A stretch of DNA of 64,000 nt from Arion vulgaris (lineage: Eukaryota > Mollusca > Gastropoda > Stylommatophora > Arionidae), in assembly GCA_020796225.1 (NCBI GenBank), contig CM036767.1, forward strand, positions 11,451,427 through 11,515,426, given 5' to 3'. Made by a program: the position numbers and the translations under genes. The first letter of the stretch is position 1. Each line of letters opens with the position of its first letter. Positions 12,701-21,299 of this stretch are shown here, one piece after another. The notes beneath the pieces are model-generated. The model worked only from the letters and a program-made list of their open reading frames with translations. It had not been told where the DNA came from and did not search any database.

Positions 12701-15700
12701 TTAAATAAATTAGCCAATCTTTGTGATCTGCGCAGAGAAAAAGAATATGTTGTCCATTGGTCCATAAAAATAATAGCCGGCCATCGTAAGCAATGATAAT
12801 AAGTCTCAAACCTGTGTTGCTGCACCTCTCTGATGTGTGCAGAGGTGACTAGACTCCAATCCTGAAAAGGAATCCCCTACCAAGAAGTGGTCAATATGCA
12901 GGAGACGAAAATATTCTCTTAAAATATATATTTCAGAGTTCTTACAGCTTTGTTCGCAACCGGTGGTATACTTAATGGATTTAAGATCAGACTTCAAGCA
13001 CTTTGGTCCAGAAAAATGATCAGGTGTACAGACCTTACGGTCTGAACTGTGCTTAACCAGCGGAATTCAGACAGCGAAGTCCTCACAAGAGCAAAGATCC
13101 CAAGCGTCAACACCCTGTTGCAGAAGGCCCAACTGAGATGGGTCGGTCACGTTGCTCGAATGCCTGATAAACGCAGCCCAAAACAGTTGATGTATGGCGA
13201 GCTTGAAGGGGGCAGACGTTTAGCTGGTGGACAGAAAAACGCTTTAAAGACACTCTTAAAGTGTCTCTGAAATGCTTCGATATAGACAATACGTGCTGGG
13301 AATCCCTTGCGCAAGATCGCCAAATGTGGCGCTGTAACAACAAAGAGGAACCCGAATAGCTGAGAATCATCGTATTGTTGAGTCACAGAGAAAAGAGCAG
13401 CGCGAAAAGACAGAGCACACAACACGCACATGTCTAACCTTGATCATGTATGCCCCACCTGTGGTCGGGATTCTGTTCTAGGATTGGACTCTACAGTCAC
13501 CTCCGCACACACCAGAGAGGTGCAACAGTACACGTCTGAGATTGTTGTCATCATCGCTTGCGATGGACGGCTATTAACCAGCGGAAGGTCACCACACAGT
13601 GGATACCGTCTCACTGTTCAATATCAAGAAATTGGTTACTAAGCTGACGTCATTGCACTTCAGGCAGACCCATAGGTGCTCAGTCTCCCCCAACAGATAT
13701 CAAAGAGTATGCACACTGATGGAAATGAGCATACCAAGAAATGAGTCGGCAAACCGACTGACCAAGAAAGGCGTTGCAGATGAGCAACTGGATGTATCAG
13801 TTACATATCATCAGAAGAGAAGAATGGTTAAATCAATTAGATAGTGACAAATACTAACACAGAACCACAAACAAAATGTGAGCTTAAAGTTGTCATTATG
13901 TGCTTCAGAAAAGGACACAATTCTGCTGGCTAGTGTTCTTTCAGCAGTTGACTCATGGGGTGACAATATTGCAAGATGTGTTCCACTGTCTGTCCACACG
14001 CATATGTGGGTGATCTTCTTCTTTGCGTCGTTCTTTACGACCAATTTTAATCACTCTTTGTGATATGTTTGATCCTGGCCAAGAACGTGTATACGTTGCA
14101 CATTGGTTTGGTAGGCCCTTAAACGCATAGACTTCTACATGTTTAGGATACATGCATCTGATTTCAGCCAAACCTTAGTAGCCTCTTACGACATGCATGG
14201 CAGGTAACAGTTGTTCTATTCTTTACACCCCAAATTTGGGCCCGGTAACCACTCGGATGATGAAATCAGTCTTTGTATATGTTTGTATGTGTTCAGTTTA
14301 TTGTGTCTAATTCTGAGTCAAAACAATATAACCTGTCTTGCTCGATCCAGTTAGTGGTAGTTATCTCTTTATTGGCCTTTTTTCTAGAGGGTTTTCTTTT
14401 CCTGGAAAGTGATTATTTGTTTCTGTGTTGTCCCCTCCTTTGCTAGTTTGTTTGCTCGTATCATTTCCTGGTATGCTACAGCATGATGGTATCCACTGCA
14501 GCATCACCCTTTCTTTGGCATCCAGTTATGGTTCTCATCTATTGCTTCAAAGTACTCGGTTCACTTGATGGTTCACTCAGACATTGGATGGAGTTGTTGG
14601 GGAGGTCCAATCTGACAAAGATCAGTTTTATTTTTGTGCCAGGGCATGCAGGTGTAAGGGGAATGAACGTGCGGATAGGCTTGCAGGTATGGCTGCTGTA
14701 CAAAGCGGGCGAGCAATGGACCAGGCTGATATTATAAATTCCTTAAGTGAGAGAGGATGTGTACATGATTCACGTAATAGCGGTGAATCTACAACACTAA
14801 CCAGACTGCAAGAACTCAAAGTTAGGTGTGGTGTAGCTGGACAAGAACGCTATGCTGGCAGACAAAGAAGAATTGTAAACCAACAAAGAACCGGTGTCGT
14901 TAGTCGCCACACGCTGATGGACATACTGAGGGAGAGATCGGAGCACTTATGGACTAATTTGTTCGACGTGCAGTGATGGTGATCCGACGACTAAACTAAA
15001 CTCAGTTCACTTCCAGCATCAGGTTACTTTCCAGTGATCACTGATCAAATATAGGTGAGATGGGCATGTAATCGGTCTCTTGGCTGTTGAAAATGGATAA
15101 GAGTAGGTAGAAAAAACCATAGCCTGAACCAAATTTTAAATTACAATAATATTCAGACAAAGTTTTACCATCCTTAAAATTGCATCAGGACCCTCATTGG
15201 TACTACAGTTTGTGCACTGTCGCTAGAATATTCCAATGTAAGGCAAAGACCAGAGCACATGCGATTATTCTGAGTATTATTTCTTCTTTGAATGCTCCAT
15301 ATCGACCACTCTCTGTGATTTGTATGTGATCTGAGTCTAAGAGTGATTGTATGTTGTGCCAGTTATGTGTCTACATGTAGGCCAGCACATCCAATTTCTG
15401 CGAAGCTTTTTATTTACTAGGGTAGCTTCTCTAGGCCCCTACCTCAGTCGCCATCGCCTCTTATGACATGCCTTGTAGGTTGCAGTGTTACTATTCTTTG
15501 CTCCTGTTGCTGGCCCTGGCAAAACATTGGCGATTCAGAGTACAATGACTATGGTCCTATCAATCAAATATTGTAATGCTTAACACTGTAATAGACAGAA
15601 TGACGAGATAGAAAAACATCCCTTCTTGACTGGCACTGTGAGATATTTACGCACGCAAGCGTTACCAAAACATTTAACAAGGCAGTGGAAACACATATAT

Positions 15701-18219
15701 ATGCTTTTGAATATAAGTGTCACAGAAGAGTCCTCCGTATATCATGGACAAAGAAGAGATCAAATAGATCTATCCAGTAGAAACTTGAAATCAAAGAAAA
15801 CTGGCTGATGCTACAAATAATAAAGAGTAAATTGAAGTATTTTATACATATAAAGAGACACAAAGAGTTGGAGAAGACCATTATGGAAGGAGGCATCTCG
15901 ACAAAGAGGAGAACCATGGAGAAGATTGATTCAGGATGTAACATAAATTGAGCATGACGACTATTTGGCCTATGAGAGAAATTCCGAAGGACTGTTAGGG
16001 TGGCAAAAGTTCTGCTCAGGACAAGCTATTTGATGACAATGTGTTACCACGAAATCCCTCCATTACAACTACTTTATATGGAGACAGACGGATTGAAAAG
16101 AACCAGATTTTTCTACCTGGCAAATTTAAAAAAGGAGTTAAAACGTGTAATCCTCTGGATTAAAAACAAAAAATAGTCAACATGTAATGTCTAAAGAACA
16201 AAATAAAAAATAAGTATACATTCTTAAAGATCCAGACTTGGTTCCAATGGCAATGAGTTGAAGCTTTGGATCATAGGCCAGCGCACTCGGTTTGGTGGGG
16301 AACCCATGATCAACACACTGGGGATGAGAAAATAGATATTATTATACTTTAGCTCTAATGTTAATCCATGTCTACTGCATATTATCATCTTTTTGTGTTT
16401 GCTTGCTATGAATTCAGGCGAAGTCAGGGCGCTTGGTATGGTGCTCGCCCGTGTGTTACCGTAGCCCCCAAAGGTAAGCAAAGAATAGTACTACTAAGAA
16501 TAGTACCACTGTGACCTACAAGGCATGTCATAAGAGCCGACTGATGTAGGGGCCTAGGGAAGCTATCCTAGTCAATAAAAAGTGTTGCAAAAATTGGATG
16601 TGCTGGCCTACTTGTAGGCACATAACTGGCACAACATACAATTGCTCTTAGTCTCAGATCACAAAGAGTGGTTAACAATGGGTCGATATGGAGCGTTCGA
16701 AGAAGAAGAAAGACTTGGTACATGATGAATGGGATAGTCACAGACGAAGCAAGATGGAGAATTTTGTTGTTGCCCTTTAAGAAGTCCCAAGGTATGCCCG
16801 TCACTGACTGCTTTGTTGGTCTATGGTCAAGTGAAGATACTTTGGCGATCATAGATCATGCTGGCGATTTGTTTGGATGTTAACTCTCTTTTGTGCAATG
16901 AGGCCAAACTGTCCAGTATTTGCTGTCTATTTCTATCTCGTCTCCCATTTGTTACAATGTTATAAAAACCCCTTTCTCATTACATGTCTGAAAAATGATG
17001 ACTGCCTCTTTCTTACCTAAATAAACTTTCTTTACGCCACAACCTCTTTCAACACACCAACATTAATCATTTTAACAGTCCATGAGATTCTTAGCATTCC
17101 CCTGTAAAACAACACAAGTGTCCTCCAGACATTTTGCTAGTATATTTTTATGCATTATAATTGATTTTTTTAGATCACATAGTAGATCGAACATACTATA
17201 CAGAAAAATTACATACTTTGGTCACATCAAGCGTCACGATGGCCTGGAAAGAACAATACTAGAGGGCAGGGTCACGGGACGCAGAGGCAGACCAAGAAGA
17301 AGATGGCTACAAGATATTAAAGAAACCATGAACACGACCATATATGAAGTGGGTGAACTGGCAAGAGACAGAGTGAATTTCAGATGTGCTGCAAAGAGAG
17401 CAACGTCCTATAAAGGATACGCACCTTGATGATGAGTAGATCGAATCAATACATTTTTTTAAAACACACGTATGAATCTGCATTCCTTATCCAGAGTTAA
17501 GGAAATGAGACTGAACCCATGAACATTTTACTAGTTGTACAAGACATTTGATTAATCAACATATAACTTGGGCGTGATCACTTACACTAATGGAAATGTT
17601 GAGATCTGAATTCCCCATGGTACTGTCCAGAGTACAATGATGATAATCCTTACTAATTATTTGTGAGAAAGATGCTGAGTTGGTTATGGAAAAGCCTGTT
17701 CTCAAATATTAATGGTTTGGCATCAATTATTATGAGCATTCAATTCTTTGCTGTGATAACTACTTTCATTCGTTTGCTAGTTTGTTGTTCACATAGACTA
17801 TGATATGTATTGAATTATTATATTATATTGTCACAGAAAGACAAACTCAGAAACTGCCCAATCCCGGTCAATCCGCTCAAGCTTTACTACAACATTTACA
17901 TTACTGTTACACATTACCAACGTACAATCACCACATCTGGTTAGTCATACTCAGTTCATGAGTCACATTATTTGCTTTGTGCATCTCTCTTACAATCATT
18001 TCCTGCCTTACCTCTCAGCCTTTAGACATAATTATTCGTCATCGATACAATCAATGATTGTATGATTGAATCATACAATGAAGACATGAAAAGATAACTT
18101 CTTGTTGCCAGACATTACAATGACTAATGACTCACCTTTCGAAATTTGAAAAGCTCTTTTTTAATACGTTCTCTTTCCTCCCCCTCCTTGGGAGGATGCT
18201 TCTTGAAAAACTTCAACAT
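518..18219 (-). CDS. llgl: Lethal giant larvae homologue, N-terminal part (11 coding exons, 3' end outside window)
   Basis: Spliced gene whose coding exons are 18219-18136, 16317-16220, 12355-12274, 11898-11789, 9043-8900, 7567-7495, 5796-5713, 4790-4664, 3855-3804, 2185-2019 and 735-518. All introns are GT-AG and all phases agree, giving about 413 residues; LLGL proteins are near 1000, so the second propeller and the aPKC-phosphorylated loop lie to the left. Hallmarks read by translation are HGFP near the start, [67 protein letters not shown] and HSSAITC. They occur in the LLGL order and separate it from the sister family tomosyn, which lacks the [13 protein letters not shown] form. In flies and vertebrates Lgl is a cortical scaffold of basolateral polarity acting with Scribble and Dlg, opposed by aPKC and binding myosin II and SNARE machinery; function here is inferred from family. 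Intron sizes run from 375 to 3864 bases and hold most of the repeats listed below. Confidence 0.95.
1375..1560 (+). mobile_element. tRNA-derived SINE, single copy type
   Basis: Head has an A-box-like GTAGCTTAAGCGGTAG and a B-box-like GGTTCAAACTCC about 45 bases apart. Body is unrelated to the other families. The right end is not defined. Confidence 0.45.
1785..1972 (-). mobile_element. SINE-D copy
   Basis: Minus-strand copy with a poly-T start (poly-A tail on its own strand) and a tRNA-like head at the right end, in llgl intron 10. Confidence 0.75.
2019..2185 (-). CDS. llgl: llgl coding exon 10
   Basis: 55 codons plus split codons: [40 protein letters not shown] and a variable tail ending AVET. 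Acceptor ATTTAG, donor GTAATT. The [13 protein letters not shown] motif is specific to LLGL within the Lgl/tomosyn superfamily. Confidence 0.96.
2268..2530 (-). mobile_element. SINE-A copy
   Basis: Carries all SINE-A blocks: tail near the GAACG-CTCC motif, AATCACAAAG core, the CTAGGG-AAGC box, CATGTCGTAAGAG-like box and head. In llgl intron 9. Confidence 0.8.
2585..2870 (-). mobile_element. LINE C-terminal end, repeated three times
   Basis: Three imperfect copies of a segment containing TTACAT-GGGCCTGCAAG and CTATCCTGGGCAACT. The segment is homologous to the last codons of the LINE at 38460-38740. Only this 3' piece is reiterated. Confidence 0.65.
3113..3372 (-). mobile_element. SINE-B copy
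   Basis: Starts with the CTTCTTCTTTG tail and ends with the CCCAAATTTGGG head. In llgl intron 9. Confidence 0.8.
3413..3735 (-). mobile_element. LINE 3' fragment
   Basis: Translation contains [10 protein letters not shown], then [15 protein letters not shown] and a GRRERP stretch: the C-terminal domain following the RT in many animal LINEs. It contains stops and frameshifts. Confidence 0.75.
3804..3855 (-). CDS. llgl: llgl coding exon 9 (52-base microexon)
   Basis: 16 codons plus split codons at both ends, encoding [16 protein letters not shown]. Acceptor AATCAG, donor GTAAGT. It is too short for an ordinary ORF scan, but PFPCKAI is a signature of the Lgl family and it joins exons 8 and 10 in frame. 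Confidence 0.93.
4165..4530 (+). mobile_element. LINE RNase H-region fragment
   Basis: Contains [20 protein letters not shown], the tail of LINE ORF2 proteins that end in an RNase H and Cys-rich segment. Degenerate; in intron 8. Confidence 0.55.
4664..4790 (-). CDS. llgl: llgl coding exon 8
   Basis: 42 codons plus one base: [20 protein letters not shown], then [10 protein letters not shown] and a proline-serine stretch ending SPY. Acceptor TGACAG, donor GTACGT. Matches the Lgl HSDGSYAVW-type blade and the following TPYG loop. Confidence 0.95.
5150..5350 (-). repeat. SINE-K-like body fragment
   Basis: Contains the CTATGAATTCAGGCG and CTTCAGAGATA segments seen in the 3' bodies of the SINE-K group. 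No head is recognisable. In intron 7/8 territory between exons 7 and 8. Confidence 0.4.
5365..5600 (-). mobile_element. SINE-A copy
   Basis: Minus-strand SINE-A lacking part of the GTCGTAAGAG box, ending just before llgl exon 7. Confidence 0.75.
5713..5796 (-). CDS. llgl: llgl coding exon 7
   Basis: 28 whole codons beginning [18 protein letters not shown]. Acceptor TTCTCAG, donor [14 protein letters not shown] corresponds to LLGL1 LIGYSRGLLVIW, one of the best conserved stretches. Confidence 0.95.
6215..6440 (+). mobile_element. LINE 3' fragment
   Basis: Reads [20 protein letters not shown] and then [15 protein letters not shown], a typical LINE ORF2 C-terminal tail. Stops follow. In intron 6. 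Confidence 0.75.
7495..7567 (-). CDS. llgl: llgl coding exon 6
   Basis: 73 bases encoding [18 protein letters not shown] and ending NNDK in phase 0. Acceptor TTTCTAG, donor GTTTGT. VPDD followed by PGAVEA is the usual lead-in to the next blade in Lgl proteins. Confidence 0.92.
7671..8035 (-). mobile_element. Zinc-finger LINE, 3' end
   Basis: Third copy of the LINE family found at 9178-10330, truncated at its 5' side and more diverged. Located in llgl intron 5. Confidence 0.75.
8137..8407 (-). mobile_element. SINE-E copy
   Basis: tRNA-like head at the right end (GGGTTCAATTCC B-box on the minus strand) and a (CTTTA)n-like tail at the left. It is inserted in a SINE-K-like body, the remainder of which resumes after 8673. 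Confidence 0.75.
8424..8662 (-). mobile_element. SINE-B copy with target duplication
   Basis: Full-length element between perfect 11-base repeats ATGGCTCATCT at 8413-8423 and 8663-8673. Confidence 0.88.
8900..9043 (-). CDS. llgl: llgl coding exon 5
   Basis: 144 bases encoding [29 protein letters not shown] and ending VIIQ plus two bases. Acceptor TTGCAG, donor [15 protein letters not shown] is the conserved blade 3 strand. Confidence 0.94.
9151..9177 (+). repeat. (TA)n microsatellite
   Basis: About 13 TA units directly at the 3' terminus of the minus-strand LINE, probably its tail. Confidence 0.85.
9178..10330 (-). mobile_element. Zinc-finger LINE: RT palm end, C-terminal domain and 3' end
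   Basis: The longest LINE copy in llgl intron 4. On the minus strand FADDCAL (10170-10150) is the RT catalytic motif. An open stretch from 9865 to 9392 then carries [24 protein letters not shown] and RQMWRC. Downstream, in another frame, is a C2H2 finger: C-x2-C-x12-H-x3-H, starting CPTCG and ending HLRTH. Stops and shifts break it up, so this is a dead 5'-truncated copy. The RT-WxGH-zinc finger order is known for several non-LTR retrotransposons. Confidence 0.85.
10502..10870 (-). mobile_element. LINE 3' fragment, parent of the 39-bp minisatellite
   Basis: Reads [20 protein letters not shown] followed by [14 protein letters not shown]. The bases coding [11 protein letters not shown] are the same as one unit of the array at 35919-36605. 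Confidence 0.8.
10965..11099 (+). mobile_element. SINE-C, 5' part (shared-head superfamily)
   Basis: Carries the TCTGTGTGG-like head and CATGTCGTAAGAGGTGAC box of the SINE-A/B group but a different body. The body resumes after 11453 as short units around GTCTCTGCCTTAA up to about 11600. Confidence 0.55.
11111..11442 (+). mobile_element. SINE-K copy with target duplication
   Basis: tRNA-like head with A-box GTAGCTCGGCCTG and perfect B-box GGGTTCGAACC, A-rich 3' end. Flanked by ACAGATGTCTC at 11100-11110 and 11443-11453, so it jumped into SINE-C. Confidence 0.85.
11789..11898 (-). CDS. llgl: llgl coding exon 4
   Basis: 36 residues plus two bases: [17 protein letters not shown], then an acidic and polar linker ending ISES. 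Acceptor TTACAG, donor GTAAGT. The LHLWEI strand is the WD-dipeptide position of propeller blade 2 and is nearly invariant in LLGL and tomosyn. Confidence 0.94.
12274..12355 (-). CDS. llgl: llgl coding exon 3
   Basis: 82 bases encoding YGTPGFEV through FFLSEE, with acceptor AAAAG and donor GTGAGG. It continues the IYG-x-PG motif of blade 1 and ends in phase 0. Exon 3 plus exon 4 total 192 bases, a multiple of three, though the pair starts and ends inside codons. Confidence 0.92.
12412..12658 (-). mobile_element. SINE-B copy with target duplication
   Basis: Flanked by perfect 11-base repeats GCACAACCACT at 12401-12411 and 12659-12669, 45 bases upstream of exon 3's acceptor region in intron 2. 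Confidence 0.88.
12772..12895 (-). mobile_element. Zinc-finger LINE, extreme 3' end
   Basis: Short diverged copy of the zinc-finger coding and 3' UTR segment of the LINE at 9178-10330. Confidence 0.6.
13058..13578 (+). mobile_element. Zinc-finger LINE 3' end, inverted relative to 9178-10330
   Basis: Begins within [14 protein letters not shown], carries [20 protein letters not shown] and runs through the finger to the 3' end, with frameshifts. By eye it differs from the minus-strand copy at only about one base in 20-30. It lies in intron 2, so the two copies bracket exons 3 and 4. Confidence 0.85.
13580..13855 (+). mobile_element. LINE RNase H-region fragment
   Basis: Contains [20 protein letters not shown], matching the G-N-E-x-A-D-x-L-A-K strand of RNase H in LINE ORF2. 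Flanks are degenerate. Confidence 0.55.
14012..14256 (-). mobile_element. SINE-B copy
   Basis: Complete minus-strand SINE-B in llgl intron 2, tail at left and CCCAAATTTGGG head at right. No clear target duplication. Confidence 0.8.
14480..14976 (+). mobile_element. LINE ORF2 RNase H domain and C-terminus
   Basis: Reads [10 protein letters not shown] and, one frame on, [13 protein letters not shown], then [18 protein letters not shown] and a [16 protein letters not shown] end with a stop at 14974. A frameshift near 14660 splits it. It is related to the minus-strand copy at 37505-37905. Confidence 0.8.
15285..15535 (-). mobile_element. SINE-A copy
   Basis: Minus-strand SINE-A with all blocks; in intron 2. 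Confidence 0.8.
15640..16035 (+). mobile_element. LINE 3' fragment
   Basis: Paralogue of 34620-35120: [11 protein letters not shown], then [19 protein letters not shown]. At about 15985 it preserves the uninterrupted site where MITE-1 sits in the other copy. Confidence 0.75.
16220..16317 (-). CDS. llgl: llgl coding exon 2
   Basis: Encodes 32 residues plus two bases, beginning [17 protein letters not shown] and containing IAIGTKSG. Acceptor is TCCCCAG; the donor GTATAC is weaker than the others. The split codon AT+C restores isoleucine of the conserved IYG with exon 3. This is blade 1 of the first WD40 propeller. Confidence 0.93.
16480..16715 (+). mobile_element. SINE-A copy
   Basis: Plus-strand SINE-A, missing part of the head, ending in GAAGAAGAAG; in intron 1. 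Confidence 0.8.
17150..17430 (+). mobile_element. LINE 3' fragment
   Basis: Open reading stretch with [39 protein letters not shown] and a terminal [10 protein letters not shown] before a stop. This is the complete C-terminal tail of the same LINE subfamily as 15640-16035. Confidence 0.8.
18136..18219 (-). CDS. llgl: llgl coding exon 1
   Basis: Encodes 28 residues starting MLKFFKKH and ending FKFRK, in phase 0 before a GTGAGT donor at 18135. The ATG at 18219-18217 sits in an A-rich context (A at -3). The lysine-rich start followed by [10 protein letters not shown] matches the short basic N-terminus that precedes the HGFP motif in LLGL proteins. No upstream in-frame ATG belongs to the same short exon. 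Confidence 0.93.
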
Positions 18220-18238
18220 TTTTTGTTAAATCTGTGAA
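18220..18238 (-). promoter_or_regulatory. Probable 5' UTR end with upstream splice acceptor
   Basis: On the minus strand a TTTTATTTACAG acceptor ends at 18239, 19 bases before the llgl start codon. This suggests that the start codon lies in the second exon and that a noncoding first exon lies further right. I could not locate that exon or a promoter with confidence; 18.24-19.64 kb is the place to look. Confidence 0.5.
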
Positions 18239-18239
18239 C

Positions 18240-19640
18240 TGTAAATAAAATGGATAAATTTAATCTTTCAATTTTCTATGCTTATAATGAATGGTAGTTA
18301 TTATTTAATAGAAGTAATCGGTACTGTGTTTAGGTTTGAACTCGTGGGAAATGCCAAATGCCCCTACGCCTATGATGACTAAAAAAAACCCATTCACTTC
18401 ACTGAGGAGACGTAGTGTAATCCATGTAATAGAAATTCTGATGATATCTGAATCACAAAAAATAATAAAAACAAAAGCACATAATTGAAATGCACACTAC
18501 TCATCTCATACACACACATGTTTAATTCTAGAACAATAATAAACACGTTAAAAAAATATACACACTGAGCCAGTTCTGTACGACAAAGCCACGGTAAAAT
18601 AAAGTAGCCAAGCCTACCAGATTTTGTAACATCTCTGATACAAAACAAGTTTGAAGAGAGAGAGAGAGAGACAGGTGCGTTATATAGTATGATAATAATG
18701 AATTATTATTCATTTATTTTGTGGGGATTGCGAACAGAATACAGTTTTTCTTCCAGTAAAGAATATACAACGATGTTAATATTTAAATATGTAATGTAAC
18801 GCAAAATGGTGAGAAGCTTTCTAAATTTACGTGCGGCGAAATACCACAATCCTAAGTAAGGAATTTTTACATGTAACAGCAGATTCAGTCGATGTTTTTT
18901 TATCCATAATATCCTTTATCATGGAAATGATACAAGAAGCATTTAAGACGAAGAACAATGGCATCGTTTGAAAATCTGTATCTAATAATCTAGTATAAAA
19001 ACTCTTTCATTAAAAAAATCCATTCATAGAAGTACGTACAATTGACTTAGTGTGTACACACTATACGTACACAGTGCACGTACAGTTGCACTTTCGATAC
19101 ACTTTAAACGGATCAGTGGATATATTTATTTACTTTCGAAATATCAGCATTAATTTCAGTTACACTATCGACATATCATAAACATATATTTTGCATGAAG
19201 AAATACAAACGTCAAACCGGCTCACAAGAACGTAGACTAGACGCTGTGTGCAACTGTTTAGCCTAAATTCCGAGGGCATGAATTATACCGTTGTCTGTCT
19301 GTGTTACATTTTACCCGAAACCGAGTTTATATGTGCATTTAGCTAGTTACATCTAAAAATAAAAGGATAAATGTCTTGATTGTTATTATTTTAGTAATAT
19401 ATTATTACATTTGAAAATAACTTTGAGAATATGAGTTTTGAACTATACTCCTGGCGGATGGGCGTACTTTGCAAAACGTAACCCGGCCAATGTGGTAGGG
19501 CCATATTAGCAAAGTGGGGATTTGTCATATATCATGTTCTGGACGTTTTGCTTGCGTGGCCATTTATCACTGTCTGGTGGGAGTCAGTGACCGACCGTTT
19601 TGTAACTTCTCCATTTATGCTTGCTATAGTTGTCAGCGTA
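18240..19640. other. Upstream flank of llgl, little repeat content
   Basis: No ORF, SINE or LINE recognised, apart from a short (GA)n at 18655-18672. This is the best place for the llgl promoter and noncoding first exon, but I see no decisive motif. Confidence 0.4.
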
Positions 19641-19729
19641 CTTCAAGTCAATAGTACATGAATGTCCACTTGCTCAATTTCATTGACTGCATGCAAATAC
19701 GTGTGTTTTTTGTTTTGTCTACTTATTGA

Positions 19730-20335
19730 TTGATTGATATGACCATCATCAGTGGCGGCTCTTGATCGTTTTTGTTGTTGGGGCCAGACACAAATTTTCG
19801 GTAAAATCATGGCTTTGGTTAGGTTATAATTTAATTTATTAAATAATAAATACACGTTACACATTTTTTTGGTGGGGCCCGGCCCCACTGACGAGCCGCC
19901 ACTGACCATCATCATTGCCCTTTGGTGGGTAACCATGTGTGCTCCGATCTCTTTGTTACACGGAAAGATCTCAGCTGCAGTGCACGAACTCCGTAGCACC
20001 TGTGAGGGTCCGCGATGTAATTTTGAAGATGGTAAAGATATTTTTGTAGGAATTTTATTTTTAATATTTTGTAATGAATTTTGTCCAGGCAGTGGCTTTC
20101 CAGCCTGTTCTTCTCAAATTTTAACTGCGAAGGGTTCTTTTACGTGCTCAATTTGAACACGGGACCTACGTTCTATCTTCCGTCTCCCATAGGACTAGGA
20201 ACTCGATTTAATCTACACACCTAGAGCAGGGATCTCTGGAAAAATATCCAGATGGCTCCACAAGGAGCGAACCTGGTATCTTTGGCACTAGAGACAAGCA
20301 CCTAGCCTCTACGCCACAGAGAGCCCCTTGCTTAC
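19730..20335 (-). mobile_element. SINE-N copy, interrupted by MITE-1
   Basis: At the right end the minus strand has a tRNA-like head: TGGCGTAGAGGCTAGG A-box and CCAGGTTCGCTCC B-box. A long body and an (ATCA)n-type tail follow at the left. Homologous copies are at 39700-40255 and 53396-53600. Confidence 0.75.
19750..19904. mobile_element. MITE-1 copy with 8-bp target duplication
   Basis: 155 bases bounded by inverted repeats CAGTGGCGGCTC and GAGCCGCCACTG. Flanked by ACCATCAT at 19742-19749 and 19905-19912. The 8-bp duplication points to the hAT superfamily; no transposase is present. Confidence 0.85.
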
Positions 20336-20396
20336 ATCTACTGCTTAAATTATCTGAATCATTGTATGTTTCTGATGAGTGTCATCTCTCCATCCA

Positions 20397-20640
20397 CCCG
20401 AGTGGTTAATGGGGCCCAAATTTGGGGTATAGAGAATAGAACCACTGTTACCTGCCACGCATGTCGTAAGAGGCGACTAAGGAGGTTTGGCTGAAATCGG
20501 ATGCACATGTCCTAAAAGTGTAAGTCTATGCGTTTAGGGGCCTACCAAACCAACGTGTATACACGTTCTTGGCAAGGATCAAACATATCACAAAGAATGA
20601 TTAACATTGGTCGTAAAGAATGAACGCAAAGAAGAAGAAG
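20397..20640 (+). mobile_element. SINE-B copy
   Basis: Full-length plus-strand SINE-B from CACCCGAGTGG to the GAAGAAGAAG tail. Confidence 0.82.
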
Positions 20641-20644
20641 ATCT

Positions 20645-21170
20645 CTGGATCGAAGGTCGGTTCTAATGGTGGATCATCAACATTTTCTGTACCTTTGATT
20701 TTGGTGTTGCATTTTACAAAACTGTTTTTGGCCATCTCTACCTGTTAGTGTTAAGTGGAGATGCCTCCATGAAAAAGGGACTCTTCCTTTCTTAACAAAG
20801 ACGTATGCAAGCCTAACTTGAATGCTCTTGCGCATGGTTATTGAGTTGTTCGTATGTGTCGATTTTTCCGTCAATAATGGCTGACACATTCCATTTCTGA
20901 GAACATCTTTTTTTTTTGAGTTTGTTCTCTAGACAGTTGCAGTTCCCTGCTGACGAGATCTGTCTTCCCGGATTTGTCTGGAGTCGTCCTACTCTAGATG
21001 ACTTCAGCCTTCTGTTGCTGGGCTCACCAACCCAGACTTTTATGCAGAATGTGCTCCCTGGACGTTGTATATACTTAGTGTGCTCCCATATACTTAAGGG
21101 AAAGTGTCGTAGAAGACAAGACAAGAAAAGGATGTCCTGCAAGACTGTCATCTCCTGGGTGAGCTGAGAA
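20645..21170. other. Unassigned stretch with a minus-strand ORF
   Basis: A 112-codon open stretch on the minus strand (21151-20813) has no family motif I recognise and overlaps plus-strand open stretches. It could be a degraded element. I do not call a gene. Confidence 0.2.
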
Positions 21171-21280
21171 GCAACATGTGGTCACACCCAGTCGACCTGA
21201 AAACTAAACTTTGGGGAAAGCTGACAGACCTGAAGCTGACTTCCCAGTTTGTGGTCCACAGTAAATTAAGTGCAATTGTA
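21170..21280 (+). mobile_element. LINE ORF2 terminal codons
   Basis: Reads HPVDLKTKLWGKLTDLKLTS and ends near VVHSKLSA, the same end as the minus-strand copy at 41175-41325. Confidence 0.65.
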
Positions 21281-21299
21281 ATAGTATCCCTTTTGTTAT

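Noticed and set aside
518..18219. Assigning the gene to tomosyn (syntaxin-binding protein 5)
   Set aside because: Shares the fold, but [20 protein letters not shown] and the short basic N-terminus fit LLGL, not tomosyn.
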